From: Lutimonas vermicola
Lineage (GTDB): Bacteria; Bacteroidota; Bacteroidia; Flavobacteriales; Flavobacteriaceae
Assembly (NCBI RefSeq): GCF_038433205.1
Contig: NZ_JBCDNA010000001.1
Span: 682,001-746,000 of the forward strand
Direction: 5' to 3'
Length of the DNA: 64,000 nt
Positions within the stretch are counted from its first letter, which is position 1. The number at the start of each line of letters is the position of its first letter. Positions 43,927 to 52,974 of the stretch are shown one piece after another. The notes beneath the pieces are model-generated. The model searched no databases. It was not told the DNA's origin and saw only the letters and a list, made by a program, of their open reading frames with translations. Position numbers and translations under genes: made by a program.

Positions 43927-43976
43927 CTAGGTTAGTTTCAAAACTTTTCCCCCGAGTATTTTGAAACGCATTTCGA
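43898..43976 (-). ncRNA. Short transcription unit upstream of gasdermin operon (small RNA or leader with 14-codon frame)
   Basis: The minus-strand -7 box TATTTTTG (43989-43982), with TTG at 44014-44012 (22-bp spacer), would start a transcript near 43976. It folds a perfect 9-bp stem GTTTCAAAA / TTTTGAAAC (43967-43959 / 43943-43935) with a 15-nt loop containing CGGGGGAAAAG. It ends in a textbook terminator at 43926-43898. Within it, ATG at 43971-43969 opens the 14-codon frame MRFKILGGKVLKLT, whose stop abuts the terminator stem. This may be an independent RNA, a small peptide gene, or an attenuator ahead of the caspase gene. Confidence 0.55.
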
Positions 43977-44014
43977 AATTACAAAAATATTTCTATTCTG
44001 TTCAATTTACACAA

Positions 44015-44547
44015 TAAAAATGTTTGAAAAATATGAACAAAATTTTTCAGATTGATAAACTCGCTATTTATCAAGGCATTAAGGGTTTGATAATCCAATA
44101 CCTGCAGGCACTTTAATAGTGTTTAGATGAGAAAACAATAATAAAAAACGCCTGTTTATAAAAGGTAAAACTGTACTTTTCTGTTAATAAAAGTGCGAAA
44201 TTTAACTCGTTTGATTTTATTTTAGATTGACGCTGACTATAGATGAGATCGTCTTGTCTAACTTTATCGAAGCTTGTTTAACTTATATAACTATATCCTG
44301 TAGCTCCCATGTTAGCTTACATAATAAAATTCAATTGTCAGTAATCTGCTGCTGTATACCTAAAGCTTATAGTGTCAAAATCAATTATGATTCAGTAAAT
44401 GATACGACATTTGAATCTGCAAGCTACATTGGTGTATGTGAATTCAGGTAAAATAATAGTGGACTATGGCTTACAACCAATCTAAAAACAATCACCAGTA
44501 TCAGCCTTCTTTTTATTTTCATTATTTTTATCCATTGATATGATCAT
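44015..44547. other. Intergenic region upstream of XRE gene
   Basis: This region is AT-rich. A 74-codon frame at 44227-44451 has no recognisable features and is probably chance. A weak -7-like TATTTTTA lies near 44522-44529 ahead of the XRE gene. None of the dispersed repeat modules is present. Confidence 0.4.
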
Positions 44548-45423
44548 ATGAAACACTATTTTTCAATAGGTGAACTCTTAACCGATTATCGCAATGACAG
44601 GGATCTTTCTCAAATGGACCTGGCTGTGCTTATCAACGTCGATATTCGGACAATCCAGCGATGGGAGAAAGATATAACCCTAATTAAAGCTGACAAGGAA
44701 AGGGAAATTGCCGAAGTGACTTTACTGCCTTATCAGCTGATCAGAAATTTAAATGCAAACATCCCTATTCCGACTTTTTATGACTTTAGGATACGAAAAT
44801 ACTCACTGACTGAATTAAATAATGAATTACCTGATGCTCGTTGGTTTAAAGAAAGAGTGAAAGAATTCTCAAATAAAATTCGCACTATCGACCCTCGTAA
44901 GGATATGGAAATTCTAAGAAAGGACCTGCTTTTCCAAAAAAATAACCTGGAACCCATTTCCAGAAATACTTTGACACGGGCCATTGAACTTTTACCTGAA
45001 TTGAATTTAATGATCATGGATGATTATGGAAATTATTCCGGGCATTCCATAGTATTACCGCTCAAATCGGCGACTTACGAAAAATTTAAGAAAAGGGAAA
45101 TTTCAGATACTGACTTTACTATAGACGATTTGGCAAATTATAAAACACAGGAAAATCCTGTATTCTTTAATTATGATATCACTGCAGATTGCAACGACAA
45201 TCTGTTTTATTTAGCACATGATTTTCTTAATTTTTTTAGAAATATCCCTCATGATTCTTATGAATACTGCTCATATACAATGAGATATGATTCATTTAAA
45301 CTCAACGAACAACTAGGCTTAGAATTATTATGGAAGGGTGACGTTCAACGAGACGCACTGGGTCTGGAATACCATCCTCGCTTATACACCGGGAATTTTA
45401 AAGCTTACCTTTCGGAGGATTAA
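44548..45423 (+). CDS. XRE-type HTH protein with uncharacterised C-terminal domain
   Basis: The 291-residue protein opens with a Cro/C1-type helix-turn-helix (about 6-62: 'LLTDYRNDRDLSQMDLAVLINVDIRTIQRWEKD'). A linker and a C-terminal domain follow (about 95-291). The ending 'SYTMRYDSFKLNEQLGLELLWKGDVQRDALGLEYHPRLYTGNF' resembles a small-molecule transferase-like fold, but I cannot assign it. It is transcribed away from the gasdermin operon with 1 kb between them. It could regulate that operon or be an independent sensor; neither is shown. Confidence 0.68.
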   Translation: MKHYFSIGELLTDYRNDRDLSQMDLAVLINVDIRTIQRWEKDITLIKADKEREIAEVTLLPYQLIRNLNANIPIPTFYDFRIRKYSLTELNNELPDARWFKERVKEFSNKIRTIDPRKDMEILRKDLLFQKNNLEPISRNTLTRAIELLPELNLMIMDDYGNYSGHSIVLPLKSATYEKFKKREISDTDFTIDDLANYKTQENPVFFNYDITADCNDNLFYLAHDFLNFFRNIPHDSYEYCSYTMRYDSFKLNEQLGLELLWKGDVQRDALGLEYHPRLYTGNFKAYLSED

Positions 45424-45891
45424 TTTAAAAAAAAAGGCCTTCATGTACTTGCAGGCGCGGTTAAACAATACTTATACTAAATTCAAAATCTTTGAATATG
45501 GAAAAAAAGTCCGTTTTTCTTGTTAACTGAAGATGTACTCATTATTAATTTTTCTAAAATTTTTAGTTTTTCAGAGCTTAATGATCTCTTTCAGTTTTAC
45601 TTCTTCACCTACATTCATTTTTTCACAGTTCAGATCGTACAAATAGTGGTAAAATTCTATATATTCTACCAATTGTTTATCAATTTGAAATATGTTGGGT
45701 TCCATAGTTCTGATGTTATACAACTTTTTCGGTTACAATAAAGTTAATGATAAATTATAAATCAATTTGGTTCCCGGCGCTTCTTTATTTGTCTTTACAT
45801 CCCTATCTTTGATGAACATCCAAACTGTATCTCAATTTTACACTCGATAATCATTACTTATAAACCATAAGGTCCTAAGATCAGTTTACCT
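45424..45891. other. Intergenic region upstream of GH2 gene
   Basis: This region is AT-rich and nothing firm was found. A 73-codon frame at 45520-45741 is hydrophobic by composition only. No consensus promoter, palindrome or repeat module was identified. Confidence 0.4.
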
Positions 45892-48800
45892 ATGAGAATT
45901 TCAATGCTTTTTATCCTGGTAATCCTAGCAATATCTTGTTCTGACAAACATCCGCTTGAAGGCCAAAAAATTAAATCAAATGGTATTGAAGACTGGGAAA
46001 ACCCCGAAGTATTTTCCAGGAATAAAGAAGAGCCGAGAGCCGCATTTGTTCCTTATAGCTCAAAGGAACAAGTACTTGTAAACAATTCAGGGGCCTCCCC
46101 TTTTTATACATCTCTAAATGGGAAATGGAAGTTTTATATTGCGGATAAACCATCCGACCGCCCTTCTTATTTTTTCAAAACAGATTACGATGATTCCAAT
46201 TGGAAAAGTATTGATGTGCCATCGAACTGGGAGCTGCAGGGTTTCGGCTATCCCATTTATACCAATAAAAAATATCCGCACGAGAAAACACCACCTAAAA
46301 TTCAATCGCATTACAACCCTGTGGGTTCATACAGAACTTCTTTTACAGTAGATTCAGAAATGATGGGCAACGACTTGTATTTGCACTTTGGAGCCGTAAG
46401 TTCTGCCATGAATATCTGGATCAACGGCGAAAAAGCGGGCTATAGCGAAGGCAGCAAAACCCCTGCCGAATTCTTGATCAATGAGTACATCAACGAAGGT
46501 GAGAACTTACTGGCCGTGGAGGTCTTTAAATGGTCTGATGCCAGTTATCTTGAGGACCAGGATTTCTGGAGGCTTTCCGGGATCACCAGGGATGTATTCC
46601 TTTTATCGCGAAGCAAAGACCATATTGTAGATTTTGAAGTCAAAGCAGGGTTGGCAAACAATTATACCACCGGAACATTTGAGCTTAAAGTGGACATTAA
46701 AAAAGACAGCAAGAAGGAACTAAACCTTGCCATCGAGTTAATAGCTGCTGACGGGGATAAAATAATTGACACTGAAAAAAGTGTTGTGTTGAAAGATGAT
46801 AAAACCACCGTTATATTTTCTGATCAACTAAAAGATATTGAGACCTGGAGTGCAGAACAGCCGAATCTTTACCAATTGGTACTCCAGTTAAAAGACGATC
46901 AGGGTACAGTACTTGAAAGTATAGGGAATCAGGTAGGATTTAGAAGCATTGAGATCAAAAAAGGTCAATTTTTGGTCAATGGACAGTACGTGTACTTCAA
47001 AGGTGTCAATCTGCATGAACATCATGACAAAACGGGTCACTATATAGATGAAGCCACCATGATCAAAGATATCAGGACCATGAAAATGTATAATATCAAC
47101 GCGGTCAGGACTTCTCATTATCCCCAACCCGAGCGCTTTTATGAGTTATGCAATCAATACGGTCTCTATATTGTAGATGAAGCCAATATTGAATCTCATG
47201 GTATGGGTGCCGTACACCAGGAAAGTTTTGATACAATTCAACATATAGCCTATCGGCCCGAATGGAAAGCTGCCCATATGGACAGGATCAAAAGTATGGT
47301 GGAAAGGGATAAGAATCACCCTTCTGTGATTATCTGGTCCATGGGGAACGAATGCGGTAACGGACCTGTTTTTTATGATGCTTACCACTGGATCAGACAA
47401 CGTGACCCAAACAGGTATGTGTTGTTCGAACAGGCCGGTTTAAAACCGAATACAGATATTGTGGCTCCCATGTATGCCAGAATTGATCAACTGGAAGCCT
47501 ATGCTTTAAAACATGAGGACAGGCCTTTTATACTTTGTGAATATGCACATGCAATGGGTAATAGTGTGGGGAATTTTAAAGAATACTGGGATATGATCAA
47601 AAAGCATCCGGTTCTTCAGGGTGGGTTTATTTGGGACTGGGTTGACCAGGGTCTGATCAAAACTTCTGATAAAGGAGTAGCATACTGGGCCTATGGCGGT
47701 GATTTTGGTCCTGCAGATGTGCCTTCTGATGGAAATTTCTGCCTGAATGGATTAGTTGACCCCGACCGAACTCCAAAGCCTTCATTGGAAGAAGTAAAAA
47801 AAGTACATCAGTTTATTGATTTCACTTTGACCCATGGTAATAAGGGACAGGTAAAGATCGCAAACAATTATCACTTCACAAATTTGGACGAATTCAAATT
47901 TGAATGGGAATTACTGGGCAATGGGATCAAAAAGGCTTCAGGAGCACTTCCGAATATTGACTTGAAACCAGGGCAAAATATTGACATATATATTTCTGAA
48001 GTTGATGATTTTGCTGAAACAGAAGAGCTTATTTTGACTATTGCTGCCTACAGTAGAAATGCTGATGGCTTGGTTCCTCGAGGGCATAAAGTGGCCTGGG
48101 AGCAATTCGTTTTACACTCACCAGAACCTGTCACCTTTGCCAATTCAGATAAAAAGGTGATTCTCGGTGAAAGTGAAACCAGTATCACCGTGAGTAGCAG
48201 TAGCATCAAACTTGTGTTCGATAAATCTGACGGTATCCTTAGTGAATTGGTGATCGACAACGAGAATTTACTTCATAAAGGAAAGGGGTTTACACCAAAT
48301 TTTTGGAGGGCTCCGATTGACAATGATTTTGGAAATGACATGCATAAACGGACCAAAGACTGGCGTTATGTAAGCAAACACAGAAAACTTAGCCGGCTGA
48401 CATCAGGTATGAACCAAGGAAACGCTGTTGTTAAAGTGGATTATGAACTTTTCAATGCAACTGAACAGAAAATAGCAGACTTCCATGTAAAATATACCAT
48501 CAATGGAGAAGGGAACGTTTTGGTTGATTGTAATTTAAACAAGACTGATGGAAATTGGGCCGAAACCCCCAGGATTGGTTTAAACATTGAATTGATCGGT
48601 GAAATGGAAACGCTCAGCTGGTATGGCAGAGGGCCTTTTGAAAGCTATTGGGACAGGAAAACCGGTGCCCCCATTGGGATCTATTCCGGTTCGGTATCAG
48701 ATCAATACTGGGCCTACCTTAGGCCACAGGAAAACGGCAATAAAACTGACGTGAGATGGATAAAACTAAGCAAACCGGTAAACGGCCATGGCCTTTTGAT

Positions 48801-49077
48801 CAAGGGAATCCCTACTGTTGATTTTAGTGTTCATCATCAAATTATGGAAGACTTTGAATCACTTGAAAGAACAGACGGCAGGCATCGGGATGGCGACATC
48901 GTAAAGAACAGGCACACTATCGATGTACAAAACAGGAATCTGACGAGCCTTAATATTGATTACAGGCAAATGGGCGTTGGAGGTGATAACAGCTGGGGTG
49001 CCAGAACCCACCCTGAGTATTTGCTCAACGGAAAAAATTATACCTATTCATTTATAATGATTCCCATGATGAAATAA
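45892..49077 (+). CDS. GH2 beta-galactosidase, lipoprotein
   Basis: This 1061-residue glycoside hydrolase of family 2 has a lipoprotein signal ('FILVILAISCSD'), so it is held in the envelope. It shows the jelly-roll domain ('WKSIDVPSNWELQGFGYPIYTN', about 100-125), Ig-like domains and the TIM barrel. The acid/base is E487 in 'WSMGNECGNG' and the nucleophile E550 in 'ILCEYAHAMGNS'. The C-terminal beta-galactosidase small-chain domain (about 780-1061) is present ('WYGRGPFESYWDRKTGA'). The length and order match LacZ-type enzymes. Its likely substrate is beta-galactosyl oligosaccharide, such as that released by the GH53 enzyme. Confidence 0.93.
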   Translation: MRISMLFILVILAISCSDKHPLEGQKIKSNGIEDWENPEVFSRNKEEPRAAFVPYSSKEQVLVNNSGASPFYTSLNGKWKFYIADKPSDRPSYFFKTDYDDSNWKSIDVPSNWELQGFGYPIYTNKKYPHEKTPPKIQSHYNPVGSYRTSFTVDSEMMGNDLYLHFGAVSSAMNIWINGEKAGYSEGSKTPAEFLINEYINEGENLLAVEVFKWSDASYLEDQDFWRLSGITRDVFLLSRSKDHIVDFEVKAGLANNYTTGTFELKVDIKKDSKKELNLAIELIAADGDKIIDTEKSVVLKDDKTTVIFSDQLKDIETWSAEQPNLYQLVLQLKDDQGTVLESIGNQVGFRSIEIKKGQFLVNGQYVYFKGVNLHEHHDKTGHYIDEATMIKDIRTMKMYNINAVRTSHYPQPERFYELCNQYGLYIVDEANIESHGMGAVHQESFDTIQHIAYRPEWKAAHMDRIKSMVERDKNHPSVIIWSMGNECGNGPVFYDAYHWIRQRDPNRYVLFEQAGLKPNTDIVAPMYARIDQLEAYALKHEDRPFILCEYAHAMGNSVGNFKEYWDMIKKHPVLQGGFIWDWVDQGLIKTSDKGVAYWAYGGDFGPADVPSDGNFCLNGLVDPDRTPKPSLEEVKKVHQFIDFTLTHGNKGQVKIANNYHFTNLDEFKFEWELLGNGIKKASGALPNIDLKPGQNIDIYISEVDDFAETEELILTIAAYSRNADGLVPRGHKVAWEQFVLHSPEPVTFANSDKKVILGESETSITVSSSSIKLVFDKSDGILSELVIDNENLLHKGKGFTPNFWRAPIDNDFGNDMHKRTKDWRYVSKHRKLSRLTSGMNQGNAVVKVDYELFNATEQKIADFHVKYTINGEGNVLVDCNLNKTDGNWAETPRIGLNIELIGEMETLSWYGRGPFESYWDRKTGAPIGIYSGSVSDQYWAYLRPQENGNKTDVRWIKLSKPVNGHGLLIKGIPTVDFSVHHQIMEDFESLERTDGRHRDGDIVKNRHTIDVQNRNLTSLNIDYRQMGVGGDNSWGARTHPEYLLNGKNYTYSFIMIPMMK

Positions 49078-49178
49078 TAGAATTTATCGAAAACACAATA
49101 CAAGTGTATCACTGGCTTTACTGATGCACTTTTTCATGATATAATAATCTCTTACTTTTATAGACCTAAAACTAAACT

Positions 49179-50108
49179 ATGAACATTGTAATCATCGGAG
49201 CAGGTGGCGTGGGAGGCTATTTTGGAGGCAAACTGGCCTTAGCGGGATATCCTACTACTTTTATTGCCAGAGGCAAAACACTTCAGGAGATCAAACAAAA
49301 TGGCCTGCAGGTAAATAGTATCTTAGGGGATTTTCACGTCTATCCTCGTGTTACGGATAATTATGAAGCGGTCAAAGAGGCTGACCTGATTTTGTTATGC
49401 GTTAAATCCTGGCAAATTGATGCTATTGCCAGAGAAATAAATCCTTTACTGCCATCAAAAGCCACGGTGCTCCCCCTCCAAAATGGTGCGGATAATGCCG
49501 ATCGATTATCATCTATCCTACCTCCCTCCTGCGTCATTGCAGGGTTATGTAGAATTGTTAGTAAAATTGAAAGTCCGGGAGTGATCAATCATTTTGGTTA
49601 TGAACCGGAGATCGTGTTTGGAGAAGTTAACAATAAACCCAGTCTAAGACTTGAATTAATTAAGGTGGCATTCGATAAAGCCGGTTTCAAAAATCGAAGT
49701 TCCAACACGATTCAAAGGGATATCTGGCTAAAATTCCTGTTTATCGCCTCGATCAGCGCGATGGGAGCCTTGACCAGAAGTGTGCTCGGCGTGATGCGCG
49801 AAGACAAATTCTTACGTAAAAAATTAATCGAAACGGCGTCTGAAATTGTATCTGTGGGCAGTAATTTAGGCATAGACATCAATGAAAAGGACATTGAGAG
49901 TTGTTTTGAGATTATTGACCGAATCAATTATGATACAACGATGTCATTGCAAAGAGATATGATGGAAGGAAAACCAAGTGAACTGGATAATTTTAACGGA
50001 TACATTGTGCGCCAAGGTGATATACTCGGCATTGAAACACCCGTTAATGATTTCATTTACTACAGTTTAAGGCCGATGGAAGAAAAAGTGCGAAGTGAAA
50101 GGTTCTGA
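49179..50108 (+). CDS. Ketopantoate reductase family protein (PanE/ApbA)
   Basis: The 309-residue cytoplasmic oxidoreductase opens with the Rossmann motif 'NIVIIGAGGVGGYFGGKLALAG'. It carries the family lysine in 'IWLKFLFIASISAMGALTRS' and the acidic/asparagine region 'GKPSELDNFNGYIVRQG', both at the 2-dehydropantoate 2-reductase active site. This would convert ketopantoate to pantoate for coenzyme A synthesis with NADPH. Paralogues in the family act on other 2-oxo acids, so PanE is likely but not certain. The last codons precede a 15-bp tandem repeat. Confidence 0.88.
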   Translation: MNIVIIGAGGVGGYFGGKLALAGYPTTFIARGKTLQEIKQNGLQVNSILGDFHVYPRVTDNYEAVKEADLILLCVKSWQIDAIAREINPLLPSKATVLPLQNGADNADRLSSILPPSCVIAGLCRIVSKIESPGVINHFGYEPEIVFGEVNNKPSLRLELIKVAFDKAGFKNRSSNTIQRDIWLKFLFIASISAMGALTRSVLGVMREDKFLRKKLIETASEIVSVGSNLGIDINEKDIESCFEIIDRINYDTTMSLQRDMMEGKPSELDNFNGYIVRQGDILGIETPVNDFIYYSLRPMEEKVRSERF

Positions 50109-50121
50109 AGCGCTCGCAGTT

Positions 50122-50177
50122 GAGGCGATCAGCTCCGAGGCGATCAGCTCCGAGGTGATCAGCTCCGAGGCGATGAG
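50122..50177. repeat. 15-bp tandem repeat, 3.7 units
   Basis: The unit GAGGCGATCAGCTCC occurs three times (50122-50136, 50137-50151, 50152-50166, the last with one change), plus a partial fourth (50167-50177). It begins 13 bp after the panE-like stop. In a frame starting at a GTG (50095) inside panE it encodes the pentapeptide repeat EAISS. It is GC-rich relative to its surroundings. Confidence 0.85.
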
Positions 50178-50201
50178 AAAACAGACAGTGAGTAAAAGAA
50201 C

Positions 50202-50729
50202 CTATTCAAAGGACTTACCTGCCATGGGGTCAAAAATTCCTGAAAAAACAGCGTCAAAACTGTTGAGCACGTTAAGATTGGTATTGTTTCTTTTGATCAG
50301 GCCGTCCTTCCTGAGGATATACTGTTCAAGTGTACCCCTGGGGTTGCTTTGACGTATACCATTATAATAAACTTTTTCTATAAAATCGGGGAACACAATT
50401 TGTTTGACACTTACTCTAAAGCGACTTCCAATAAAATCAACCACAACAAAGGCCTCATAATCGTGCCGGGCATATTCCGGCAGGTTATCCGCATATAATC
50501 TATACTTGCTTGTCTTGGCAGACGTACCGAATTTCAAAATGTCAAGATCAGAAGTAAAGTCATTAGCCTTAAGCATCCTGCTTAATTCGGCCTTATCCTG
50601 GAGCCCATACCATTTTTGCCATACCAGTTTATACTCAATCACATAGAAATTACCCAAAGAATCCATCTTGTGAAACTGAGAAAACCCCTGGAAGGACAGA
50701 AATAAAAGTAAAAAAAGTATTTTTTTCAT
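50202..50729 (-). CDS. Exported protein of unknown function
   Basis: This protein has 175 residues from MKKILFLLLFLSFQGFSQ, a clear signal peptide; an ATG three codons upstream is less likely. The mature part has strand-rich segments ('FYVIEYKLVWQKWYG', 'EAFVVVDFIGSRFRVSVKQIVF') similar in style to DUF4468-like TBP-fold domains of Bacteroidota, followed by 'GTLEQYILRKDGLIKRNN'. I cannot assign it firmly. It is likely periplasmic or outer-membrane associated. It ends convergently with panE and starts 20 bp after the ferredoxin stop, so it may be co-transcribed with ferredoxin. Confidence 0.7.
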   Translation of the reverse strand: MKKILFLLLFLSFQGFSQFHKMDSLGNFYVIEYKLVWQKWYGLQDKAELSRMLKANDFTSDLDILKFGTSAKTSKYRLYADNLPEYARHDYEAFVVVDFIGSRFRVSVKQIVFPDFIEKVYYNGIRQSNPRGTLEQYILRKDGLIKRNNTNLNVLNSFDAVFSGIFDPMAGKSFE

Positions 50730-50748
50730 GTTTGCCACTATCCAGTTT

Positions 50749-51102
50749 CTAGGGTTCCTGATGCAAAAATTTCATTTTCGACAAAAGTTCCTCATCGGTT
50801 TCAACATGATCATCATCAGGGACACAACAATCCACGGGGCACACAGCCGCACATTGGGGTTCATCGTGAAAGCCTTTACATTCGGTGCATTTATCAGGTA
50901 TGATATAATACACTTCATCGCTTACCGGTTCCTGCTCAGTTTCGGCATTCACTTCCTTGCCATTGGTTAAAATTACGTCTCCCTTCAACGCCGTGCCATC
51001 GGCATAACGCCATTCTTCAGCAGCTTCGTAAATCGCATTATTCGGGCATTCAGGTTCACATGCCCCACAATTGATACATTCGTCCGTTATAATTATTGCC
51101 AT
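50749..51102 (-). CDS. 4Fe-4S dicluster ferredoxin
   Basis: The 117-residue protein starts at MAIIITDECINCG; an in-frame ATG 21 codons upstream overlaps the divergent gene's promoter and is unlikely. Two cluster motifs are visible: 'CINCGACEPECP' near the start and 'CTECKGFHDEPQCAAVCPVDCC' after an insert of about 45 residues. The insert and the paired clusters fit the 2[4Fe-4S] ferredoxins of Bacteroidota that serve as low-potential electron carriers. It is divergent from the acyl-CoA reductase gene, a pairing common in this group. Confidence 0.92.
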   Translation of the reverse strand: MAIIITDECINCGACEPECPNNAIYEAAEEWRYADGTALKGDVILTNGKEVNAETEQEPVSDEVYYIIPDKCTECKGFHDEPQCAAVCPVDCCVPDDDHVETDEELLSKMKFLHQEP

Positions 51103-51114
51103 TGTTTTTTTAAC

Positions 51115-51134
51115 TAAATTTGCGCACAAATATA
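51115..51134. promoter_or_regulatory. Divergent -7 boxes between ferredoxin and acyl-CoA reductase
   Basis: TAAATTTG (51115-51122) faces the acyl-CoA reductase gene. TATATTTG (minus strand, 51134-51127) faces the ferredoxin gene. The closest plus-strand TTG (51096-51098) is 16 bp upstream. No minus-strand TTG is correctly spaced. The two promoters overlap in 62 bp and could be reciprocally regulated. Confidence 0.6.
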
Positions 51135-51163
51135 ATGTTTCCGCAACTATTATCCTATCACGC

Positions 51164-52222
51164 ATGACTGTCGAAAAAAGAATTGAAGCCTTTACAAAAC
51201 TTGGTGAGTTTTTATCTCAGTTTCAGCCTGACGGCATCGCACAAAACGATAAAGCAGTTCTGAATGAACTGTTTTTTGAGCCATTTAACATGCAGGTCAA
51301 CCGTGCGTCAGAATTCAATGGATGGTTTACCAAAAACAATGTCCTGTTTGCTTTTTCAAAATGGTCTAATATACTAAATGACAAAAACTTAAGAAAATGG
51401 ACTTCGTCTTATAATTTAAGTGAAATTAAACCTAAAAAAATTGGGGTAATCATGGCGGGAAATATACCTCTTGTTGGATTTCACGATTTTATGACGGTCC
51501 TGATTTCAGGTCATGAAATTATTGTTAAACAGTCGAGTTCTGATGCTCATTTTCTGCCCTTGATCGCTAAATACCTTGAATACGTAGCCCCTGAATTCAA
51601 GGGCCGTATCTCATTCACGGATGAAAGGATCAGAGATTTTGATGCAGTTATTGCGACAGGAAGCAATAATACAGCCAGGTATTTTGATTATTATTTTGGC
51701 AAATACCCGCACATCATCAGGAGGAACCGAAATTCAGTTGCCGTGCTCACGGGAAATGAATCCAAGGAGGATCTGGAGAAATTAGGGGAAGATATTTTCA
51801 GGTATTTTGGTTTGGGATGCAGGAGTGTTTCAAAACTGTTTGTGCCCAGGGGCTATGACTTTGACAATCTCTTTGAGGCGATATATAGTTATAGAGAAGT
51901 ACTCAATTATGATAAATACGTTAATAATTACGATTATAACAAAGCGGTTTACCTGATGAGTCAATATCAATTACTGGAGAACGGATTTTTGATGCTAAAA
52001 GAAGATAACAGCTATGCCTCCCCCATTGCCACGCTCTTCTATGAATACTATGACGATAAAAAAACCTTAGGGCAAAAACTGCAGGCCGATAAGGAATCAA
52101 TTCAATGCCTTGTGGGGAAATCAGGGGAATTGAAAATGGTTGATTTCGGAGAAACGCAAAACCCCCAATTATGGGATTATGCGGATGACGTCGATACAAT
52201 GAAATTTTTACAAGACCTGTAG
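51164..52222 (+). CDS. Acyl-CoA reductase (LuxC-like)
   Basis: This protein has 352 residues from MTVEKRIEAFTKL; the ATG 31 codons upstream lies in the divergent ferredoxin gene and is rejected. The protein matches the LuxC/acyl-CoA reductase family of the aldehyde dehydrogenase superfamily: 'KKIGVIMAGNIPLVGFHDFMTVLISGHEIIVKQSSSD', 'VIATGSNNTARYFDYYFGKYPHIIRRNRNSVAVL' and the active-site Cys in 'YFGLGCRSVSKLFVP'. It would reduce an acyl-CoA to an aldehyde with NAD(P)H. The adjacent ferredoxin may be a functional partner. The acyl substrate is unknown. Confidence 0.88.
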   Translation: MTVEKRIEAFTKLGEFLSQFQPDGIAQNDKAVLNELFFEPFNMQVNRASEFNGWFTKNNVLFAFSKWSNILNDKNLRKWTSSYNLSEIKPKKIGVIMAGNIPLVGFHDFMTVLISGHEIIVKQSSSDAHFLPLIAKYLEYVAPEFKGRISFTDERIRDFDAVIATGSNNTARYFDYYFGKYPHIIRRNRNSVAVLTGNESKEDLEKLGEDIFRYFGLGCRSVSKLFVPRGYDFDNLFEAIYSYREVLNYDKYVNNYDYNKAVYLMSQYQLLENGFLMLKEDNSYASPIATLFYEYYDDKKTLGQKLQADKESIQCLVGKSGELKMVDFGETQNPQLWDYADDVDTMKFLQDL

Positions 52223-52232
52223 ACTGATCAGC

Positions 52233-52922
52233 TTAATCAAATTTTGTATCTAACTGGATATAATCAAGTAATTCCCTTTTAACAGATTCTTCCTGGAATT
52301 TACCTCCAAATTCAGAAGTAACCGTGCTGCTGGCGATATCACTTACACCCCTCGAATTCACGCACAGGTGTTTAGCATCAATGATGCATGCCACATCCTT
52401 TGTGCCCAGAGCTTCCTGAAGGGCCTGAACGATCTGCATATTCAATCTTTCCTGAACCTGAGGCCGTTTGGCATAGTACTCAACAATCCTGTTCATTTTA
52501 GAAAGACCGATAACTTTTCCTTTTGAAATATAGGCTACGTGGGCCTTCCCGACAATAGGAAGCAGGTGATGTTCACAGGTTGAATACAAGGTGATGTTTT
52601 TTTCAACCAGCATTTCACCATATTTATAATTATTGTCAAAAGTTGACAATTTTGGTTTTCTTTCAGGGCTAAGACCCCCAAAGATTTCCTTAACAAACAT
52701 CTTGGCTACTCTTAAGGGAGTTCCTTTTAGGCTGTCATCGCTGAGATCCATACCCAGTGTATGCAATATATGTGCAAAATCTTTTTGAATGAGTTCTATT
52801 TTTTCATTTTCAGACAAGGCAAAAGCATCCTCACGGATCGGGTTCTTTGCAGAACCTGAAATATGACCGTCACCTATTTCGTCAATGATTTCGTTTATTT
52901 TATCATTTCGTCCTTCAAACAT
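52233..52922 (-). CDS. folE: GTP cyclohydrolase I
   Basis: The 229-residue cytoplasmic enzyme converts GTP to 7,8-dihydroneopterin triphosphate, the first step of folate synthesis. Zinc-binding and active-site residues are in 'YSTCEHHLLPIVGKAHVAYI' and 'DAKHLCVNSRGV'. 'KVIGLSKMNRIVEYYAKRPQVQERLNMQI' is the family signature. The N-terminal 45 residues are a variable extension. A perfect -7 box TATTTTTG (minus strand, 52950-52943) lies between it and hisS, without a clear -33. It follows hisS by 52 bp and may also be read from it. Confidence 0.96.
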   Translation of the reverse strand: MFEGRNDKINEIIDEIGDGHISGSAKNPIREDAFALSENEKIELIQKDFAHILHTLGMDLSDDSLKGTPLRVAKMFVKEIFGGLSPERKPKLSTFDNNYKYGEMLVEKNITLYSTCEHHLLPIVGKAHVAYISKGKVIGLSKMNRIVEYYAKRPQVQERLNMQIVQALQEALGTKDVACIIDAKHLCVNSRGVSDIASSTVTSEFGGKFQEESVKRELLDYIQLDTKFD

Positions 52923-52974
52923 ATGCGTAGTTATTTAATGTGCAAAAATACAATATTGCTGCGAATTACATAAT

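Noticed and set aside
44227..44451. 74-residue frame upstream of the XRE gene
   Set aside because: No start context, no recognisable domain and composition that follows the AT-rich intergenic DNA.
45520..45741. 73-residue hydrophobic frame before the GH2 gene
   Set aside because: Low-complexity Phe/Ile/Tyr content expected from AT-rich DNA; no signal or promoter.
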